DNA from: Bin34 sp963422415
GTDB lineage: Bacteria; Chloroflexota; Anaerolineae; Caldilineales; Caldilineaceae
Length of the DNA: 64,000 bases
Assembly (NCBI GenBank): GCA_963422415.1
Contig: OY729430.1
Span: 3,348,001-3,412,000, forward strand
Direction of reading: 5' to 3'
In this document: positions 62,742 to 64,000 of the stretch, in pieces
Layout: the number at the start of each line of letters is the position of its first letter
Numbering within the stretch: position 1 is the first letter of the stretch
Notes under the pieces: model-generated
What the model was told of the DNA's origin: nothing
Database searches by the model: none
What the model saw: only the letters and a program-made list of their open reading frames with translations
Made by a program: the position numbers and the translations under genes

Positions 62742-63412
62742 TGGGTGTCTCTAGCGTTATGCCTCTCCCTGATCTGCGACTATGGAGACTACACAGACTT
62801 CAGTTTCTTCGAATCAATACCACCGGCTCACCGGCTGTCTACCACCAACGGCACCTTGGTCCGCCATGACCGGCCTGCGTTAGAACGGCGCTTGTTTCTC
62901 TTGGACTGCCGATTGCCCGAAGACCAGATCAAGAAGTGATATCCACTGCTGGATGCGTACCTCTAGGAAGGCAAAGCACATGGCATAGCGGATCGCTGCT
63001 TGTGTCGCCACAGATCACCTTGGTACATCCAGGAGCATAGGCCAGCGACTCCGTTCCTCTGCACCTACCTCGGTCGAAGCGATACCCAGCACGGGCGACC
63101 CTTCCGATTTATCTTGAACCATTCGCGGGCGACGGTATCCAATGTGTATCTGATGCTGTATCCCAAATTGCCTCTCGATGCGGCGCCAGGAGAATTTCCA
63201 CAGTTGAAGCGCAGGATCTAGAACACTCTGAAAGCAATTCATCCACAGGGGATATGCTGAGCGAGGGTCGAGTATACGGCGGAGGTCTGCACAAGCTGGA
63301 ACCGAAAGAGCTAGGGAGAGTTCCGGCCACATCGCTCGCCGAGTTGCTGATGGAGCAGACATGGGCCCACGCGCAAAGGCAGCTGGTTCTGTTTGAGACG
63401 GCGCTGGTCTAG
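62742..63412 (+). pseudogene. Remnant of an N6-adenine DNA methylase (Eco57I-like, restriction-modification)
   Basis: One frame gives LERRLFLLDCRLPEDQIKK, a TGA at 62937, YPLLDAYL, a TAG at 62964, EGKAHGIADRCLCRHRSPWY, FLCTYLGRSDTQHGRPFRFI, LNHSRATVSNVYLMLYPK, and a TAG at 63219. After a shift near 63250 another frame continues MLSEGRVYGGGLHKLEPKEL, GRVPATSLAELL and ends with TAG at 63410. These blocks in this order form the C-terminal target-recognition part of Eco57I/class I N6-adenine methylases. Three stops, one shift and no catalytic NPPY domain mean it is dead. Confidence 0.85.
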
Positions 63413-63617
63413 CTCCGACTGCCGTCAAGGCTATCTTTGGATTTCGGTGGTGTCCTCAGACAGGAAGCGAGAGCTCACGGATCGGGCTGTACATGGGGCG
63501 GACGTCGTTTGCGCCGGCATTCATGGACATCCTGCACCCAGACTTCCTCAGACTTCCTGTGCCTTCGGATCCGCGGCGAGCTGAATGGTCTTGGCGAGAC
63601 AGCAAGGCTACGCGCGC

Positions 63618-64000
63618 CTAGCGTCTGTCCGACCCGTTGGGGACAGGAGACTCGGTGGTGAGATAAAGGGCGTACAATCGCACGTCCTCGGGACGTATGC
63701 CGCCGAAACTCGCTTGCAGCCGAATACGTCCGCCCGGAACCGAAATGGCTTCTCCCGCCCGCCATCGGACACGCTGGCGCAGTCCCGAGATGTCCGGCCC
63801 CACACAATCCGCGGTGGCATAGCCCGGCAGGGGTCTCTGAAACTCGTCCAGGACGGCACAGGCAATGGAGGAGTGTTCCCCTAGACCGTCCACGTTCAGG
63901 TCCAAGTAGGCATCTTGGCCTTCCAGATCAATGGGCGCAGAGATGACGTGGGATTCATTGCGGTCCCGCATGCGCTGGTCCAGATATGGGGAGAAGGATC
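63618..64000 (-). CDS. C-terminal part of a probable glycosidase-associated protein (cut by window edge)
   Basis: 127 residues to the stop at 63618; the frame runs in from beyond the right edge. The segment ISAPIDLEGQDAYLDLNVDG, VLDEFQRPLPGYATADCVGP, and LRQRVRWRAGEAISVPGGRI, then RLQASFGGIRPEDVRLYALY forms a beta-sandwich domain often found at the C terminus of predicted glycoside hydrolases and BNR-type proteins. The catalytic part is not visible. Its closeness to a sialidase and sugar importer fits a glycan-degradation theme. Confidence 0.65.
   Translation of the reverse strand, partial: SFSPYLDQRMRDRNESHVISAPIDLEGQDAYLDLNVDGLGEHSSIACAVLDEFQRPLPGYATADCVGPDISGLRQRVRWRAGEAISVPGGRIRLQASFGGIRPEDVRLYALYLTTESPVPNGSDRR

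Overview
The window is about 64 kb of GC-rich bacterial chromosome with tightly packed genes on both strands. Gene content suggests a member of the Chloroflexota (perhaps Caldilineae/Anaerolineae-like): Ycf45/SpoIIIAA-like R3H ATPase, a DarA/PstA-type cyclic-di-AMP receptor near tmk and gmk, several ABC importers with lipoprotein binding proteins, and LRR surface proteins with a cysteine-containing N-cap. This placement is inference; no rRNA is present. The single tRNA is tRNA-Asp(GTC).

Layout. 1-2534: end of one peptide-type ABC importer (permease fragment and binding protein). 3.2-8.4 kb: FAH-family enzyme, secreted protein of unknown function, NERD-domain protein, VOC protein, metalloenzyme-superfamily phosphatase/mutase. 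8.5-13.8 kb: envelope-glycan genes (GT4 glycosyltransferase, Wzz-like membrane protein, BY-kinase-like protein without a P-loop, RmlB, GNAT). 13.8-19.7 kb: K+ channel, R3H ATPase, tmk, darA, gmk; tmk and darA are separated by a ~0.94-kb segment bounded by inverted repeats. 19.8-22.3 kb: decayed genes around a tandem Lrp-type sensor protein, then tRNA-Asp.

22.9-35.8 kb is the most unusual part. Three LRR proteins and a 1580-residue M23/SH3/FN3 protein all carry copies of one ~120-residue beta-rich module that I cannot assign to a known family. Next to them is a response regulator whose receiver domain is split by an ATGA overlap. I propose that this is a surface or secreted recognition island.

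36.3-37.5 kb holds a dead sufB-sufD pair. 37.8-44.6 kb is a complete peptide ABC importer operon (dppD-dppF-dppA-dppB-dppC) with a Nudix hydrolase at its end. 44.8-51 kb: argH, DUF1992 protein, aminotransferase, and gatC-gatA behind a ~210-nt leader that looks like a transcription attenuator. 51.4-57.8 kb: thioredoxin-domain (YyaL/SSP411) protein, SppA-like protease, VC1184-type desulfurase-like protein, AlkZ/YcaQ-type glycosylase. 58-62.4 kb: sugar ABC importer plus a sialidase, a plausible sialo-glycan uptake set. 62.7-63.4 kb: remains of an N6-adenine DNA methylase. The right edge holds the C-terminal part of a probable glycosidase-associated domain.

Gene decay recurs across the window: at least five separate remnants with stops and frameshifts (secreted beta-sandwich gene, nadE, sufB/sufD, DNA methylase, small membrane protein). 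This suggests relaxed selection or a young host-associated lifestyle.
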